64,000 nt of DNA, from NCBI RefSeq assembly GCF_037076565.1, contig NZ_AP029028.1, positions 682,001-746,000 of the forward strand. The letters are read 5' to 3'. A model generated the notes under the pieces. The model ran no database searches and was not told the origin of the DNA. It saw only the letters and a program-made list of their open reading frames with translations. A program made the translations under genes and the position numbers. Positions 50,631 through 60,024 of this stretch are shown here, piece after piece; within the stretch, counting starts at the first letter, position 1, and each line of letters begins with the position of its first letter. This DNA is from Herbaspirillum sp. DW155. GTDB taxonomy: Bacteria; Pseudomonadota; Gammaproteobacteria; Burkholderiales; Burkholderiaceae_D.

Positions 50631-51833
50631 TTATCGATAGATGTAGCGGCGCGACCACGGCAACTGCTGCGCACTGCGGCCGGCCTTGGAGCAGACGACC
50701 TGGTACAGCGAAATCCAGTCACGTTCGAAACCGTAAGCACTGCCGGCCAGGTAGACGCGCCAGATACGGTAGTGCTTCTCATCGGTGACGCCGTGGATGG
50801 CATCGGCATTGGCTTCGAAATTGTCGGCCCAGATGCTGCAGGTGCGGGCGTAGTGGCGTCGCAGGTTTTCCACGTCGAAGGCTTCCAGGCCCCCTTCCTG
50901 CATGGTCCTGAGCACCGTGCTGATGTGCGGCAGTTCACCGGCAGGGAAGACATACTTGTCGATGAATTCCCCGGCGCCGTAGGGCGATTCGCCGTTCTCG
51001 ACGTCGGTGCTGGTGATGCCGTGGTTCATGGCCAGCCCGCCATCGGCCAGCAGCTTCCTGATCTGGGCAAAATAGCTGGGCAGATTCCTGATGCCCACGT
51101 GCTCGAACATGCCCACCGAGGTGATGCGGTCGAAGGTGCCGGTCACGTCACGGTAATCCTGCAGGCGGATATCGATGCGGTCGGCCAGCCCGGCTGCTTC
51201 CACCCGCTCCCGCGCCAGTGCGTACTGGTTCTTGGAGAGCGTCACGCCGACGCAGCGCGCACCGTACTTCTGCGCCGCCCGCAGCACCAGCGCACCCCAA
51301 CCGCAGCCAATGTCGAGCAGGGTCTGGCCGGGCTTCAACTGGATCTTTTCCAGGATGTGGTCGATTTTCTTGAGCTGGGCCGTGGCCAGGTCCTCGTCGC
51401 CATTCTCGAAGTAGGCGCAGGAATAGACCATGTTCTCGTCCAGGAACAGCTTGTAGAAATCGTTGGAAACGTCGTAGTGGTACTGGATGGCCTCGGCGTC
51501 GCGCTTCTTGGTGTGGGTCACGCTGCGCACCATGCGGCCCAGCCGGCCTTCGGCCTTGAGCGTCTTGGAGGCCAGGCCGTTGGCGACCTGGATGATGCTC
51601 TTGACCTTGCCTTCGACTTCGATCTTGCCTTCGACATAGGCCTCACCCAGGTTGGCCAGGGACGGGGTGAGCAGTGATGTGATGGCCGAGGCGTGCGGAA
51701 CCTTGAGCGTGACTTCGGGCGTACCGCTGCTGAAGTCGTAATGCCGTCCGTTCCATAGCTCCAGCCGCAGGGGCAGGGCCGAACCGTTGCGAATGTTTTC
51801 TACCCAGGCGTCTAGCTTCTTTTCCCAAAACAC
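50631..51833 (-). CDS. cfa: Cyclopropane-fatty-acyl-phospholipid synthase
   Basis: A 400-residue SAM-dependent enzyme that cyclopropanates unsaturated phospholipid acyl chains. Motif I LLDIGCGWGALVLRA, YHYDVSNDFYKLFLD, and VGMFEHVG are intact. I choose the GTG at 51833: GGAGG stands five bases before it, the protein then begins MFWEKKLDAWV as typical in this group, and it leaves pdxH without overlap. ATGs at 51923 and 51953 would run into pdxH. Confidence 0.92.
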   Translation of the reverse strand: MFWEKKLDAWVENIRNGSALPLRLELWNGRHYDFSSGTPEVTLKVPHASAITSLLTPSLANLGEAYVEGKIEVEGKVKSIIQVANGLASKTLKAEGRLGRMVRSVTHTKKRDAEAIQYHYDVSNDFYKLFLDENMVYSCAYFENGDEDLATAQLKKIDHILEKIQLKPGQTLLDIGCGWGALVLRAAQKYGARCVGVTLSKNQYALARERVEAAGLADRIDIRLQDYRDVTGTFDRITSVGMFEHVGIRNLPSYFAQIRKLLADGGLAMNHGITSTDVENGESPYGAGEFIDKYVFPAGELPHISTVLRTMQEGGLEAFDVENLRRHYARTCSIWADNFEANADAIHGVTDEKHYRIWRVYLAGSAYGFERDWISLYQVVCSKAGRSAQQLPWSRRYIYR

Positions 51834-51838
51834 GATGT

Positions 51839-51843
51839 CCTCC
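51839..51843 (-). promoter_or_regulatory. cfa: Ribosome binding site deciding the cfa GTG start
   Basis: On the minus strand GGAGG-ACATC-GTG: a full-strength Shine-Dalgarno at ideal distance from a GTG codon. No comparable site precedes the in-frame ATGs upstream. Confidence 0.8.
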
Positions 51844-51888
51844 GCGTCAGTGATGAATGCTGTCGGCCCTGCCAGGCATGCAATGTCG

Positions 51889-52524
51889 TCAGGGCTGCAG
51901 GCGCTGCCGTTGCCACTGGCCATCTGCGGCGCGTGTGTAGAGAACGCGGTCATGCAGGCGGGAGGGGCGGCCTTGCCAGAATTCGATGCGATCGGGAATG
52001 ACACGATAACCGCCCCAATGTTCCGGACGGGTTGGATGTTCCCCGAATTGCTGCTTGGTTGCTGCGTATTGCTGTTCCAGCGTCTCGCGGCTGTCCACGG
52101 TCCGGCTCTGCTGCGAGGCAATCGCGCCGAGCTGGCTGGCCAGGGGGCGACTATAGAAGTACGCGTCGCTCTCTTGCTTGCTTACGCGTTCGATCTTCCC
52201 TTCGATGCGGACCTGCCGTTCAAGTTCGACCCAGTGGAACAGAAGCGCCACATAAGGATTGTCGGCCACCTCGACACCCTTGCGGCTGTCGTAGTTGGTA
52301 AACCAGGTAAAGCCCTGCTGATCGAACTGCTTGATCAGCACGATGCGCGAGGACGGCCGTCCATCTGCCCCGACGGTGGCCACGCTCATGGCGTTGGGCT
52401 CGGGGATCTGGGCCTTGGTCGCCTCATCGAACCAGATGGCAAACTGCTCGATCGGATCGGCGGCCGTGTCGACTTCGGACAGGCTGGCGCGGCTGTAGTC
52501 TTTACGTAGGTCAGCTAACGACAT
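51889..52524 (-). CDS. pdxH: Pyridoxamine 5'-phosphate oxidase
   Basis: A 211-residue FMN enzyme that oxidises pyridoxine or pyridoxamine phosphate to PLP. It has [47 protein letters not shown] and the C-terminal [10 protein letters not shown] and RLQP end. AAGGAG precedes the ATG by eight bases. It lies 55 bp before the cfa start, likely one unit. Confidence 0.95.
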   Translation of the reverse strand: MSLADLRKDYSRASLSEVDTAADPIEQFAIWFDEATKAQIPEPNAMSVATVGADGRPSSRIVLIKQFDQQGFTWFTNYDSRKGVEVADNPYVALLFHWVELERQVRIEGKIERVSKQESDAYFYSRPLASQLGAIASQQSRTVDSRETLEQQYAATKQQFGEHPTRPEHWGGYRVIPDRIEFWQGRPSRLHDRVLYTRAADGQWQRQRLQP

Positions 52525-52654
52525 GCTTCTTGCTCCTTGGGGAGTGGCGCTAGATTAGCGCGTTTCAAAATGTTTTGCAGAGCAGCAAAACGGCGAATGC
52601 GAGCCATTGTGCGGCTTGGCGGCCGGTCACTCCATGATCGCAAACAAGGCGCGC

Positions 52655-52689
52655 CAATAAAAAAGCCGATGCATTATCGCATCGGCTTT
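52655..52689 (-). terminator. Terminator of the cytochrome b561-YceI operon
   Basis: AAAGCCGATGC and GCATCGGCTTT form an 11-bp stem around ATTATC. On the minus strand it is followed by TTTATTGG after the T run. It lies 56 bp beyond the last yceI stop. Confidence 0.85.
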
Positions 52690-52744
52690 CTCGGTTTGCC
52701 GGGGGCGGAGCAGGTCCGGTCGCCTCAGGCAAGCCCGGACAAGA

Positions 52745-53317
52745 TCAGTTGGTCTTGACGGCTTCGACCTGGATGGCCAGCTTGGTGTCCATCGAGAAGC
52801 CATACTTGGCGCCGTAGTCGATACCGAAGTCGGCGCGGTTGAAGGATGCCGAGGCATCGCCGCCGCAGACTTCACGCTTGAGCATCGGGTGCTGGATGCA
52901 GGTGAACTTGTTGATGGTCAGGGTGACCGGCTTGGTCACGCCGTGCAGGGTCAGTTCGCCTTCGACGGTGGCCGGCTTGTCGCCGTTGAACTTGATGTTG
53001 CCCTTGTATTGGGCAGTCGGGTACTTGGCGACGTCGAACATCTCGGCGCTCTTGGCGTGGTCGTTCATCTTGGCCATGCCGAAGTCGATGGAGGCGGTAT
53101 CGATGGTGATGTCGACGGTACCGGTCTTGGCGGCGCGGTCCAGGGTCACGCTGCCGCTGGTCTTGTCGAACTTGCCGCGCCAGATGGACACGCCCATGTG
53201 GTCAGCTTCGAAGCTGGGATAGGTGTGGCTGGGATCGATGCTGTAGGTGTCGGCAGCGTTGGCGGAGAAAGCGGCGCCAGCCGCAACCAGGGCCAGCAGG
53301 AGGTGGTTCAGTTTCAT
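52745..53317 (-). CDS. yceI: YceI family periplasmic protein, second copy
   Basis: A 190-residue exported lipocalin-like protein. Signal peptide [21 protein letters not shown]; mature start [21 protein letters not shown] is the family's hallmark. YceI proteins bind isoprenoid lipids such as ubiquinone precursors in related structures. A TTG three codons upstream opens the frame, but ATG 53317 begins the signal peptide. It contains two cysteines (TCIQHP, EVCGG) that could pair in the periplasm. Confidence 0.9.
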   Translation of the reverse strand: MKLNHLLLALVAAGAAFSANAADTYSIDPSHTYPSFEADHMGVSIWRGKFDKTSGSVTLDRAAKTGTVDITIDTASIDFGMAKMNDHAKSAEMFDVAKYPTAQYKGNIKFNGDKPATVEGELTLHGVTKPVTLTINKFTCIQHPMLKREVCGGDASASFNRADFGIDYGAKYGFSMDTKLAIQVEAVKTN

Positions 53318-53415
53318 GTGTTTCAATTCCTTGAGTGAGAAAAAACGCTGGGGAGTCCGCCCGAAGGCGGTGCGTCAATGGCGCGGAACGACTGCTTTGG
53401 TATTGTTGGTGCGGA

Positions 53416-53979
53416 TTACTGGGCCACGATGTGGAACTTGATCGTCACGTCATCGGCCACCATGCTGGTGTCTTTCCATTCACCTTCACCGATGTTGTAG
53501 GTCAGGCGCTTGATGGGCAGCACGCCGTCGAAGACCTGGGCGCTGCCTTCCTTCTTCAGCGTGAGCGGGAAGGAGACATCGCTGCTCTTGCCCTTGATGG
53601 TCAGCTTGCCGGCCACGGTGAACTTGCCCGCACCTGCCGCCTTGATGCTGCTGGTCACGAAGCTGGCCTTGGGGAATTGGGCGGCGTTGAACCACTCCTT
53701 CTTCTGCACTTCCTTGTTGTACTCGGCGTCACCCAGGTCGAAGCTGGCCACCTCGATGTCGACCGTCGCCTTGCCTTGTTCCGGCTTGGCAGCGTCGAAG
53801 TCGATGGCCGCGCTGATCTTGTTGAACTTGGCATCCACCGGCACGTTCAGTTGCTTGAAGGTGGCGACCACGGTGCTCTTGGCGGCATCCACCTTGAGCG
53901 GTGCAGCCTGGGCGGAGAGGGCAAAGGAAGCGGCAGCCAGGGCCAGCAGGGAGGGTTGGAAGAAACGGGAGAAAGTCAT
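53416..53979 (-). CDS. yceI: YceI family periplasmic protein, first copy
   Basis: A 187-residue exported YceI-like protein (signal peptide to about residue 25, ALSAQA). It shares the YceI fold (STVVATFKQLNVPVDAKF, VDIEVASFDLGDAEYNKE) but has diverged from its neighbour at 52745: it has no cysteines and a different N-terminal strand. It sits between cytochrome b561 and the second yceI, 98 bp before it, in one operon. Confidence 0.88.
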   Translation of the reverse strand: MTFSRFFQPSLLALAAASFALSAQAAPLKVDAAKSTVVATFKQLNVPVDAKFNKISAAIDFDAAKPEQGKATVDIEVASFDLGDAEYNKEVQKKEWFNAAQFPKASFVTSSIKAAGAGKFTVAGKLTIKGKSSDVSFPLTLKKEGSAQVFDGVLPIKRLTYNIGEGEWKDTSMVADDVTIKFHIVAQ

Positions 53980-54042
53980 GTCGGATTCCGTAAAAAAACG
54001 AGCAATATGAATGATCTTGCGTAGTGCCTGCCTTGCAGGGGT

Positions 54043-54567
54043 TCAGGGCAGCATGCGCTTGAAGATATTGTCACGATCAACGAACTGGTGCTTGAGGGCA
54101 GCCAGCACGTGCAGGGCGAAGGCGGCCAGCAGGGTCATGTTGAGCCAGTAGTGCACTTCCTTGAGCAGCGGTTTGAGTTCCGGATTGGGGGCCATCAGCA
54201 CCGGCAGCGGTACCACGCCGAGATACACCACCGGCACGCCGGCAGACAGGCTATAGAAATAGCCCGACACCGGAATGGCGAACATCAGTGCATACAGGCC
54301 CAGATGCAGGCCGTGCGCGGCCGATTGCTGCCAGCCCGGCATGTTGGCGGGATAGGCCGGCGCCTTGTGCGTGAGGCGCCACAGCAGGCGCACGCAGGCC
54401 AGGGCCAGCACGGTCACGCCCAGCCACTTGTGCCAGGAAAAATACTTCAGCTTGGTCGGGGTCAGGCCGGGAATGTCGACCATGGTCAGGCCCAGGCCGA
54501 AGGCGGAGATGATCAACAGCGCAATCAGCCAGTGCAGCAGCACGGCGGGTTTGGTATAGCGTTCCAT
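54043..54567 (-). CDS. Cytochrome b561 family protein
   Basis: A 174-residue four-helix di-haem membrane cytochrome. Haem-ligand histidines are visible in AVLLHWLIALL, FSWHKWLGV, AAHGLHLGLYA and ALHVLAALKHQ. It starts at ATG 54567 (MERYTKPAVLLHW); upstream codons are arginine-rich and non-conserved. E. coli has the same yceJ(b561)-yceI pair, so this operon is a variant with two yceI genes. Probable role: membrane electron transfer involving quinones. Confidence 0.9.
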   Translation of the reverse strand: MERYTKPAVLLHWLIALLIISAFGLGLTMVDIPGLTPTKLKYFSWHKWLGVTVLALACVRLLWRLTHKAPAYPANMPGWQQSAAHGLHLGLYALMFAIPVSGYFYSLSAGVPVVYLGVVPLPVLMAPNPELKPLLKEVHYWLNMTLLAAFALHVLAALKHQFVDRDNIFKRMLP

Positions 54568-54732
54568 AGGATGTCGGGGCGGGCGTAGGTGGCGTTTGGA
54601 GCGGCTGGCTCTGCAATGCTTCTGCAGGGCGGGCAGGCCGGGCTGGCGTCGCGGACTCCTGAAGATTCCGGGCGGCAAGCGATGATGCCACTCTTTTTGA
54701 CCAGACGAGTATAAAGAGCTTTGGCTGCACGC

Positions 54733-54778
54733 ATTACTCGCCGAAATCGGACTTCAGCCGTCCGTTTTTGCGAGTAAT
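54733..54778. repeat. Long near-continuous hairpin upstream of the b561 operon
   Basis: Outer arms ATTACTCGC (54733-54741) and GCGAGTAAT (54770-54778) are perfect; inside them GAAA faces TTTT and CGGAC (54748-54752) faces GTCCG (54760-54764) around TTCAGCC. About 18 base pairs form one structure 166 bp before cytochrome b561. It is separate from the purB terminator. Confidence 0.6.
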
Positions 54779-54812
54779 CTTTGCGAAGCTTCACTATCAC
54801 GGCTGCGCAAAT

Positions 54813-54840
54813 GAAAAATGGCGCACATTGCTGTGCGCCA
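54813..54840 (-). terminator. purB terminator
   Basis: ATGGCGCAC and GTGCGCCAT form a perfect 9-bp stem with a six-base loop; the minus strand continues TTTTTCATT. It lies 33 bp beyond the purB stop. Confidence 0.88.
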
Positions 54841-54872
54841 TCATTCATTTTGTTAGATTCAGGGATGAAGAA

Positions 54873-56478
<1,606 letters not shown>

Positions 56479-56511
56479 TCTAAGCTTCACAAATTTGTCA
56501 GGAAATGCGAA

Positions 56512-56520
56512 TGTTATAAT
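56512..56520 (+). promoter_or_regulatory. Extended -10 promoter of gst
   Basis: TGTTATAAT has a consensus TATAAT (56515-56520) with the extended TG. TTGTCA lies only 14 bp upstream, too close for a standard -35. Transcription would start near 56527, about 20 nt before the ATG. Confidence 0.6.
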
Positions 56521-56546
56521 CAATGTACATAAATACACCACACGCT

Positions 56547-57161
56547 ATGCTAAAACTCATCGGCTCCAATGCCAGCCCGTTCGTGCGCAAGGTGCGCGTC
56601 GTGATGGCCGAAAAAAAGATCGATTACGAATTCATCCTGGAAGATGTCTGGAGCGCATCGACCACCATCCAAGAGAGCAATCCGCTGGGCAAGGTGCCTT
56701 GCCTGTTGATGGATGATGGGGGTGCGATGTTCGATTCGCGGGTCATTGTCGAATACCTGGACACCTTGACGCCGGTCGGCAAGCTGCTGCCGCCCAACGG
56801 CCGCGAGCGCGCCGAGATCAAGTGCTGGGAAGCGCTGGCCGACGGTGCCCTGGATGCGGCCGTGCTGGTGCGCCTGGAAAAGACCCTGCGTCCGACCAAG
56901 CAGCAGAGCCCGGAATGGATCAAGCGCCAGTGGAGCAAGGTCGAAGCCTCGCTGAAGGCCATGGCCGAGGGCCTGGGCGAGAAGCCTTTCTGCGTGGGCA
57001 ACCATTACAGCCTGGCCGATGTGGCAGTGGGCTGTGCGCTGGGCTGGCTGGCGTTCCGCTTCCCGGACCTGGCCTGGCGCGAGGATTATCCGCAACTGGC
57101 GCGGCTGTTCGACAAGGTGTCGGAGCGGGCCAGCTTCAAGGAGACCGTGCCGCATCTGTGA
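56547..57161 (+). CDS. Glutathione S-transferase family protein
   Basis: A 204-residue cytosolic GST. The thioredoxin-like N-domain MLKLIGSNASPFVRKVRVVM carries Ser11 of the S-P-F-V-R-K motif; NPLGKVPCLLMDDG holds the cis-proline, followed by SRVIVEYLD, which binds the glutathione glutamyl part. The C-domain includes the N-cap ADVAVGCALGWL. It resembles the E. coli YibF group. ATG 56547 fits; an earlier frame start lacks support. Downstream its terminator was split by an IS element. Confidence 0.88.
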   Translation: MLKLIGSNASPFVRKVRVVMAEKKIDYEFILEDVWSASTTIQESNPLGKVPCLLMDDGGAMFDSRVIVEYLDTLTPVGKLLPPNGRERAEIKCWEALADGALDAAVLVRLEKTLRPTKQQSPEWIKRQWSKVEASLKAMAEGLGEKPFCVGNHYSLADVAVGCALGWLAFRFPDLAWREDYPQLARLFDKVSERASFKETVPHL

Positions 57162-57197
57162 GGCATGGTGGCCATACGGCAGGCCGACAAACAAAAA

Positions 57198-57217
57198 GCG
57201 CGCTCCGTGGAGCGCGC
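57198..57217. repeat. Left copy of IS target-site duplication (terminator hairpin)
   Basis: GCGCGCTCCGTGGAGCGCGC, itself a palindrome with 8-bp arms, is repeated exactly at 58786-58805 on the other side of the IS. Upstream it keeps the AAAAA of the ancestral bidirectional terminator; its own T run is now on the far side of the IS. Owing to matching end bases the duplication can be counted as 20-22 bp. Confidence 0.88.
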
Positions 57218-57231
57218 TCAGGTTGATGACG

Positions 57232-57260
57232 AACCCCGTGTTTTCGAACACGGGGTTTTG
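57232..57260 (+). terminator. Hairpin at the left end inside the IS
   Basis: AACCCCGTGTT-TTCG-AACACGGGGTT is a perfect 11-bp stem followed on the plus strand by TTGTTTTT. It would stop gst transcripts entering the IS antisense to the transposase gene, replacing the terminator lost by insertion. Confidence 0.75.
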
Positions 57261-57264
57261 TTTT

Positions 57265-58731
57265 TCAGGCGCAGGTAATTTGCAGATGGTCGATGGCGCA
57301 GAAGCCAAGCAATGCGCTCATTTTTCTCTGTAGCCACTTTTGTACGCTGGCATAGGCGTTCAAGCCCGGTAAAAGCGCGCGCAAGCGCGCCACCAGCAGG
57401 GCAATCTTCTTCATGTTCTGGGCCGCCGCCGCCAACAAGCACTGCTCGGCGACCTTGCGCAAGCCGCGCATGCGGGCATAGCGATGTCCGTGCAATTGCT
57501 TGGCGTCGGCGAAGCTGCGTTCTACCGTTTCCTTGCGTCGGGCATAGATGCGCTTGCCCCATTCGGTACGACGCCGATCATCCACCTTCTCCTTGGAACG
57601 CTCCCACACATGGCGCGTCACCACCTTGACCGCATTGGCGCTATTGGTGCATTGCTCGCGTACCTTGCAGCCCCGGCATTGTTCAGGCTTGGATTTGTAT
57701 TCCCGATACCCCTGCCGATTGGTGGTGCTGTAGTGCAAGGACTGGCCCTGCGGGCAGATGTATTCGTCACGGTAGGCATCGTACTCATACGCCCGTTTAA
57801 AGAATGTCCCCGGCTTGTGGTTGGGTGTGCGGTAGCCCATCACGCCGCTGATCTCGCGATTCTCCAGTCCCTGGCAGACGGCCGGTGTGAAATAGCCAGC
57901 ATCCAGGCCAACGGCCTGTACATCAAATCCGAACGTCTGGCGCTGACGATCCAGGCGTGCCAGATAAGGTTGACTGTCATGGACTGAGGCGGGCGTGACA
58001 TGGGTATCGGTAATGATGCAATGCTTGGCATCGACGGTGCGGTGATCCAGGTAGAAGAAGCCCTTGGGCTTGTCGTCGCGCACCATGTAGCCGCTCTCGG
58101 GATCGGTGCGACTAACCTTGATCTCTTTGGTGGGCGGCTCATCATCATCGTCACGTTTGAGCGGCTTCTTGCCATGCTCGGCACGGTCGATATCCACAGC
58201 CGCATCCAGTTCGGCCAGATAGGCCGAGGGTGTCTGGGCAACTTGAACGTAGTCGAACTTGTTCTTGTTGGCGTTGGCCTTGAGGTGGGTGCTGTCGCTG
58301 TAGAGCACACGGCCATCGACCATGCCGCGTCCAATGGCCTGGCGCACGATCTCGTCGAAGATGTCTTGATAGACGGTGGTATCAATGAAGCGGCGGCGCC
58401 GGTTCTGGGAGAAGGTGGAGGAGTCCGGCACCTTGTCGGTCAGACGGAATCCGGCAAACCAGCGATAGGCCACGTTGACCTGGACCTCGCGGATGAGCTG
58501 GCGCTCGCTGCGGATACCGAAGAGGTAGCCGATGAACAAGAGCTTGAAGAGTACCACCGGGTCCAGTGCCGGGCGGCCATTGTCGGCGCAATACAGATGC
58601 GCCACCTTCTCGCGGATGAACTCGAAATCCACCGCCGCGTCGATCTTGCGCAGCAGGTGGTCCTTGGGCACGAGCATCTCGATGGTCACCATCTCTAACT
58701 CGTGCTGGGCGGCTGTCGGTTTTTTGAGCAT
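57265..58731 (-). CDS. IS1182 family transposase
   Basis: A 488-residue transposase. The N-terminal DUF772 region (PALDPVVLFKLLFIGYLFG) is followed by a DDE domain with candidates for the catalytic acids in YSDSTHLKAN (first Asp), VGLDAGYFTPAV (second Asp) and ERSFADAKQLHGHRYARMRG (Glu). A Cys-rich stretch CRGCKVREQC lies between. The frame is complete without frameshift, and the length is usual, so the element is probably active. Confidence 0.9.
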   Translation of the reverse strand: MLKKPTAAQHELEMVTIEMLVPKDHLLRKIDAAVDFEFIREKVAHLYCADNGRPALDPVVLFKLLFIGYLFGIRSERQLIREVQVNVAYRWFAGFRLTDKVPDSSTFSQNRRRRFIDTTVYQDIFDEIVRQAIGRGMVDGRVLYSDSTHLKANANKNKFDYVQVAQTPSAYLAELDAAVDIDRAEHGKKPLKRDDDDEPPTKEIKVSRTDPESGYMVRDDKPKGFFYLDHRTVDAKHCIITDTHVTPASVHDSQPYLARLDRQRQTFGFDVQAVGLDAGYFTPAVCQGLENREISGVMGYRTPNHKPGTFFKRAYEYDAYRDEYICPQGQSLHYSTTNRQGYREYKSKPEQCRGCKVREQCTNSANAVKVVTRHVWERSKEKVDDRRRTEWGKRIYARRKETVERSFADAKQLHGHRYARMRGLRKVAEQCLLAAAAQNMKKIALLVARLRALLPGLNAYASVQKWLQRKMSALLGFCAIDHLQITCA

Positions 58732-58744
58732 GACCGATTAAACA

Positions 58745-58774
58745 ACAAAGCCTTGGCTCTCGCCAGGGCTTTGT
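58745..58774 (-). repeat. Hairpin between IS end and transposase start
   Basis: ACAAAGCCTTGG (58745-58756) pairs with CCAGGGCTTTGT (58763-58774) except one position. On the minus strand TGTTTAAT follows. It stands between the IS end and the transposase ATG and could block readthrough from bfr into the transposase gene. Confidence 0.65.
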
Positions 58775-58785
58775 CATCAATCTGA

Positions 58786-58814
58786 GCGCGCTCCGTGGAG
58801 CGCGCTTTTTTTTT
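58786..58814 (+). terminator. Right copy of the duplicated terminator hairpin
   Basis: The 20-bp duplication (58786-58805) followed by nine T. On the plus strand this is a full terminator; on the minus strand, facing bfr transcripts, the hairpin is now followed by IS sequence rather than by a T run. Confidence 0.85.
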
Positions 58815-58849
58815 ATTTGCCCGAGCGGTAACCGCAGGGCGGGGCGGGG

Positions 58850-59329
58850 TTACTCGCTGGCCGGGGACATCTGGCTTTGCAGGTAATTCTGGATGCCCAC
58901 CTTGTCGATCAGGTCCAGCTGGGTTTCCAGCCAGTCGATGTGTTCTTCGGTGTCATCCAGGATCATCTGGAACAGTTCACGGGATACGTAGTCGCCCACC
59001 TGTTCACAGGTGGCGATACCTTCCTTGACGGTCTTCTGGGCGCCTTGTTCCAGCTTCAGGTCACATTGCAGCATTTCCTGGGTGTTCTCGCCGATCATCA
59101 GCTTGTGCAGCGCCTGCAGGTTGGGCAGACCGTCGAGCATCAGGATGCGGTCGATCAGCTTGTCAGCGTGCTTCATCTCGCCGATGGATTCGGCGTATTC
59201 CTTGGCGCCGATCTTGTCCAGGCCCCAGTGCTTGTACATGCGGGCATGCAGGAAGTACTGGTTGATGGCGGTAAGCTCATTGGTTAGTTGCGCATTGAGC
59301 AACTTGATGACTGCGGGATCGCCTTTCAT
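58850..59329 (-). CDS. bfr: Bacterioferritin
   Basis: A 159-residue haem-containing iron storage protein forming 24-mers. Ferroxidase ligands Glu18, Glu51, His54 and the later Glu127/His130 region (DDTEEHIDW) are present, and Met52, the axial haem ligand shared by two subunits, is in SIGEMKHAD. Length matches E. coli Bfr. A Fur-box-like site lies upstream (59448-59466). It is next to, but separate from, the TonB iron-uptake operon. Confidence 0.95.
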   Translation of the reverse strand: MKGDPAVIKLLNAQLTNELTAINQYFLHARMYKHWGLDKIGAKEYAESIGEMKHADKLIDRILMLDGLPNLQALHKLMIGENTQEMLQCDLKLEQGAQKTVKEGIATCEQVGDYVSRELFQMILDDTEEHIDWLETQLDLIDKVGIQNYLQSQMSPASE

Positions 59330-59447
59330 GGGGATTACCTTTAAAAATTGATGTAGGAGGAAAACCGCGTTAATTATGGGTGACTGACTAGCTGCCTGAC
59401 CGCGGACGGACGGATCATAGTCCAGATGCCTCCATTGTTCAGCAAGA

Positions 59448-59466
59448 ATTAGCGGTAATCATTCTT
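59448..59466 (-). promoter_or_regulatory. Possible Fur box upstream of bfr
   Basis: The 19-mer containing GGTAATCATTCTT matches 12 of 19 positions of the classical GATAATGATAATCATTATC box, 10 of 13 in its right part. It is about 120 bp before bfr; a role in iron control is plausible but the match is partial. Confidence 0.4.
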
Positions 59467-59495
59467 ACTTTGGTTGGCGTATGAAGGAAAAAACA

Positions 59496-59526
59496 AAAAC
59501 CTCCGTCGCCAGGCGAGGGAGGTTTT
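59496..59526 (-). terminator. Terminator of the hemP-exbD operon
   Basis: AAAACCTCC and GGAGGTTTT with an inner TCGCC/GGCGA pair form a long stem. The minus strand continues TTTTTGTTTTTT. It lies 78 bp beyond the exbD stop. Confidence 0.88.
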
Positions 59527-59604
59527 CAGGGCAGGCCCGCTGCATCGGGGCTTGCGGGGCGGGGCAGTGCGCGGCACTTCCCCTTGCTGCAGTGCTGCCG
59601 GTAA

Positions 59605-60024
59605 TTACTTCTTGTCAGGATCGGTCACGAAACCGATCTTGGTCAGTCCACCCGACTGCGCCGCCGACATCACCTGCGCCACCTTTTCATACTGGGTGGT
59701 GCGCTCGGCGCGCAGATGCATTTCCGGTTGCGGCTGCTTCTGGGCGGCCACGGCGATGCGGGCGCTCAGTTCGCTGCTGTCGATCTTTTCTTCATTCCAG
59801 AACACGTTGCCGGCCGCGTCGATGGACAGGTTGATGCTTTCCGGCTTGACCTGATCCGGCTGGCTGCTGGCCTTGGGCAGGTCGATCTTGACCGCATGGT
59901 TCATCACCGGGATGGTGATGATGAAGATGATCAGCAAGACCAGCATCACGTCCACCAGCGGGGTGGTGTTGATTTCGGGATTGAAATCATCGTCCGAATC
60001 GGACAGGGAACCCATGGCCATCAT
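59605..60024 (-). CDS. exbD: Biopolymer transport protein ExbD
   Basis: A 139-residue inner-membrane protein with one N-terminal helix (about 22-43) carrying the conserved Asp25 (INTTPLVDVMLVLLIIF), the proton-path residue, and a periplasmic domain. It works with ExbB and TonB to energise outer-membrane transport. Start ATG 60024 overlaps the exbB stop (ATGA) and follows GGGAGGGC. Confidence 0.94.
   Translation of the reverse strand: MMAMGSLSDSDDDFNPEINTTPLVDVMLVLLIIFIITIPVMNHAVKIDLPKASSQPDQVKPESINLSIDAAGNVFWNEEKIDSSELSARIAVAAQKQPQPEMHLRAERTTQYEKVAQVMSAAQSGGLTKIGFVTDPDKK

Larger units (their letters stand above)
57218..58785 (-). mobile_element. Complete IS1182-type insertion sequence, 1568 bp
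   Basis: The ends are 13-bp inverted repeats with one mismatch: TCAGGTTGATGAC (57218-57230) and TCAGATTGATGAC (minus strand, 58773-58785). One intact transposase gene fills the element. It is flanked by an exact 20-bp target duplication that is the hairpin of the former gst/bfr bidirectional terminator. Both ends contain hairpins (57232-57257 and 58745-58774). Intact gene, ends and duplication indicate a recent insertion. Confidence 0.88.

Noticed and set aside
51834-52121. Longer Cfa reading frame with 96 extra N-terminal residues
   Set aside because: It overlaps pdxH, lacks resemblance to Cfa N-termini and ribosome binding sites; GTG 51833 is better supported.
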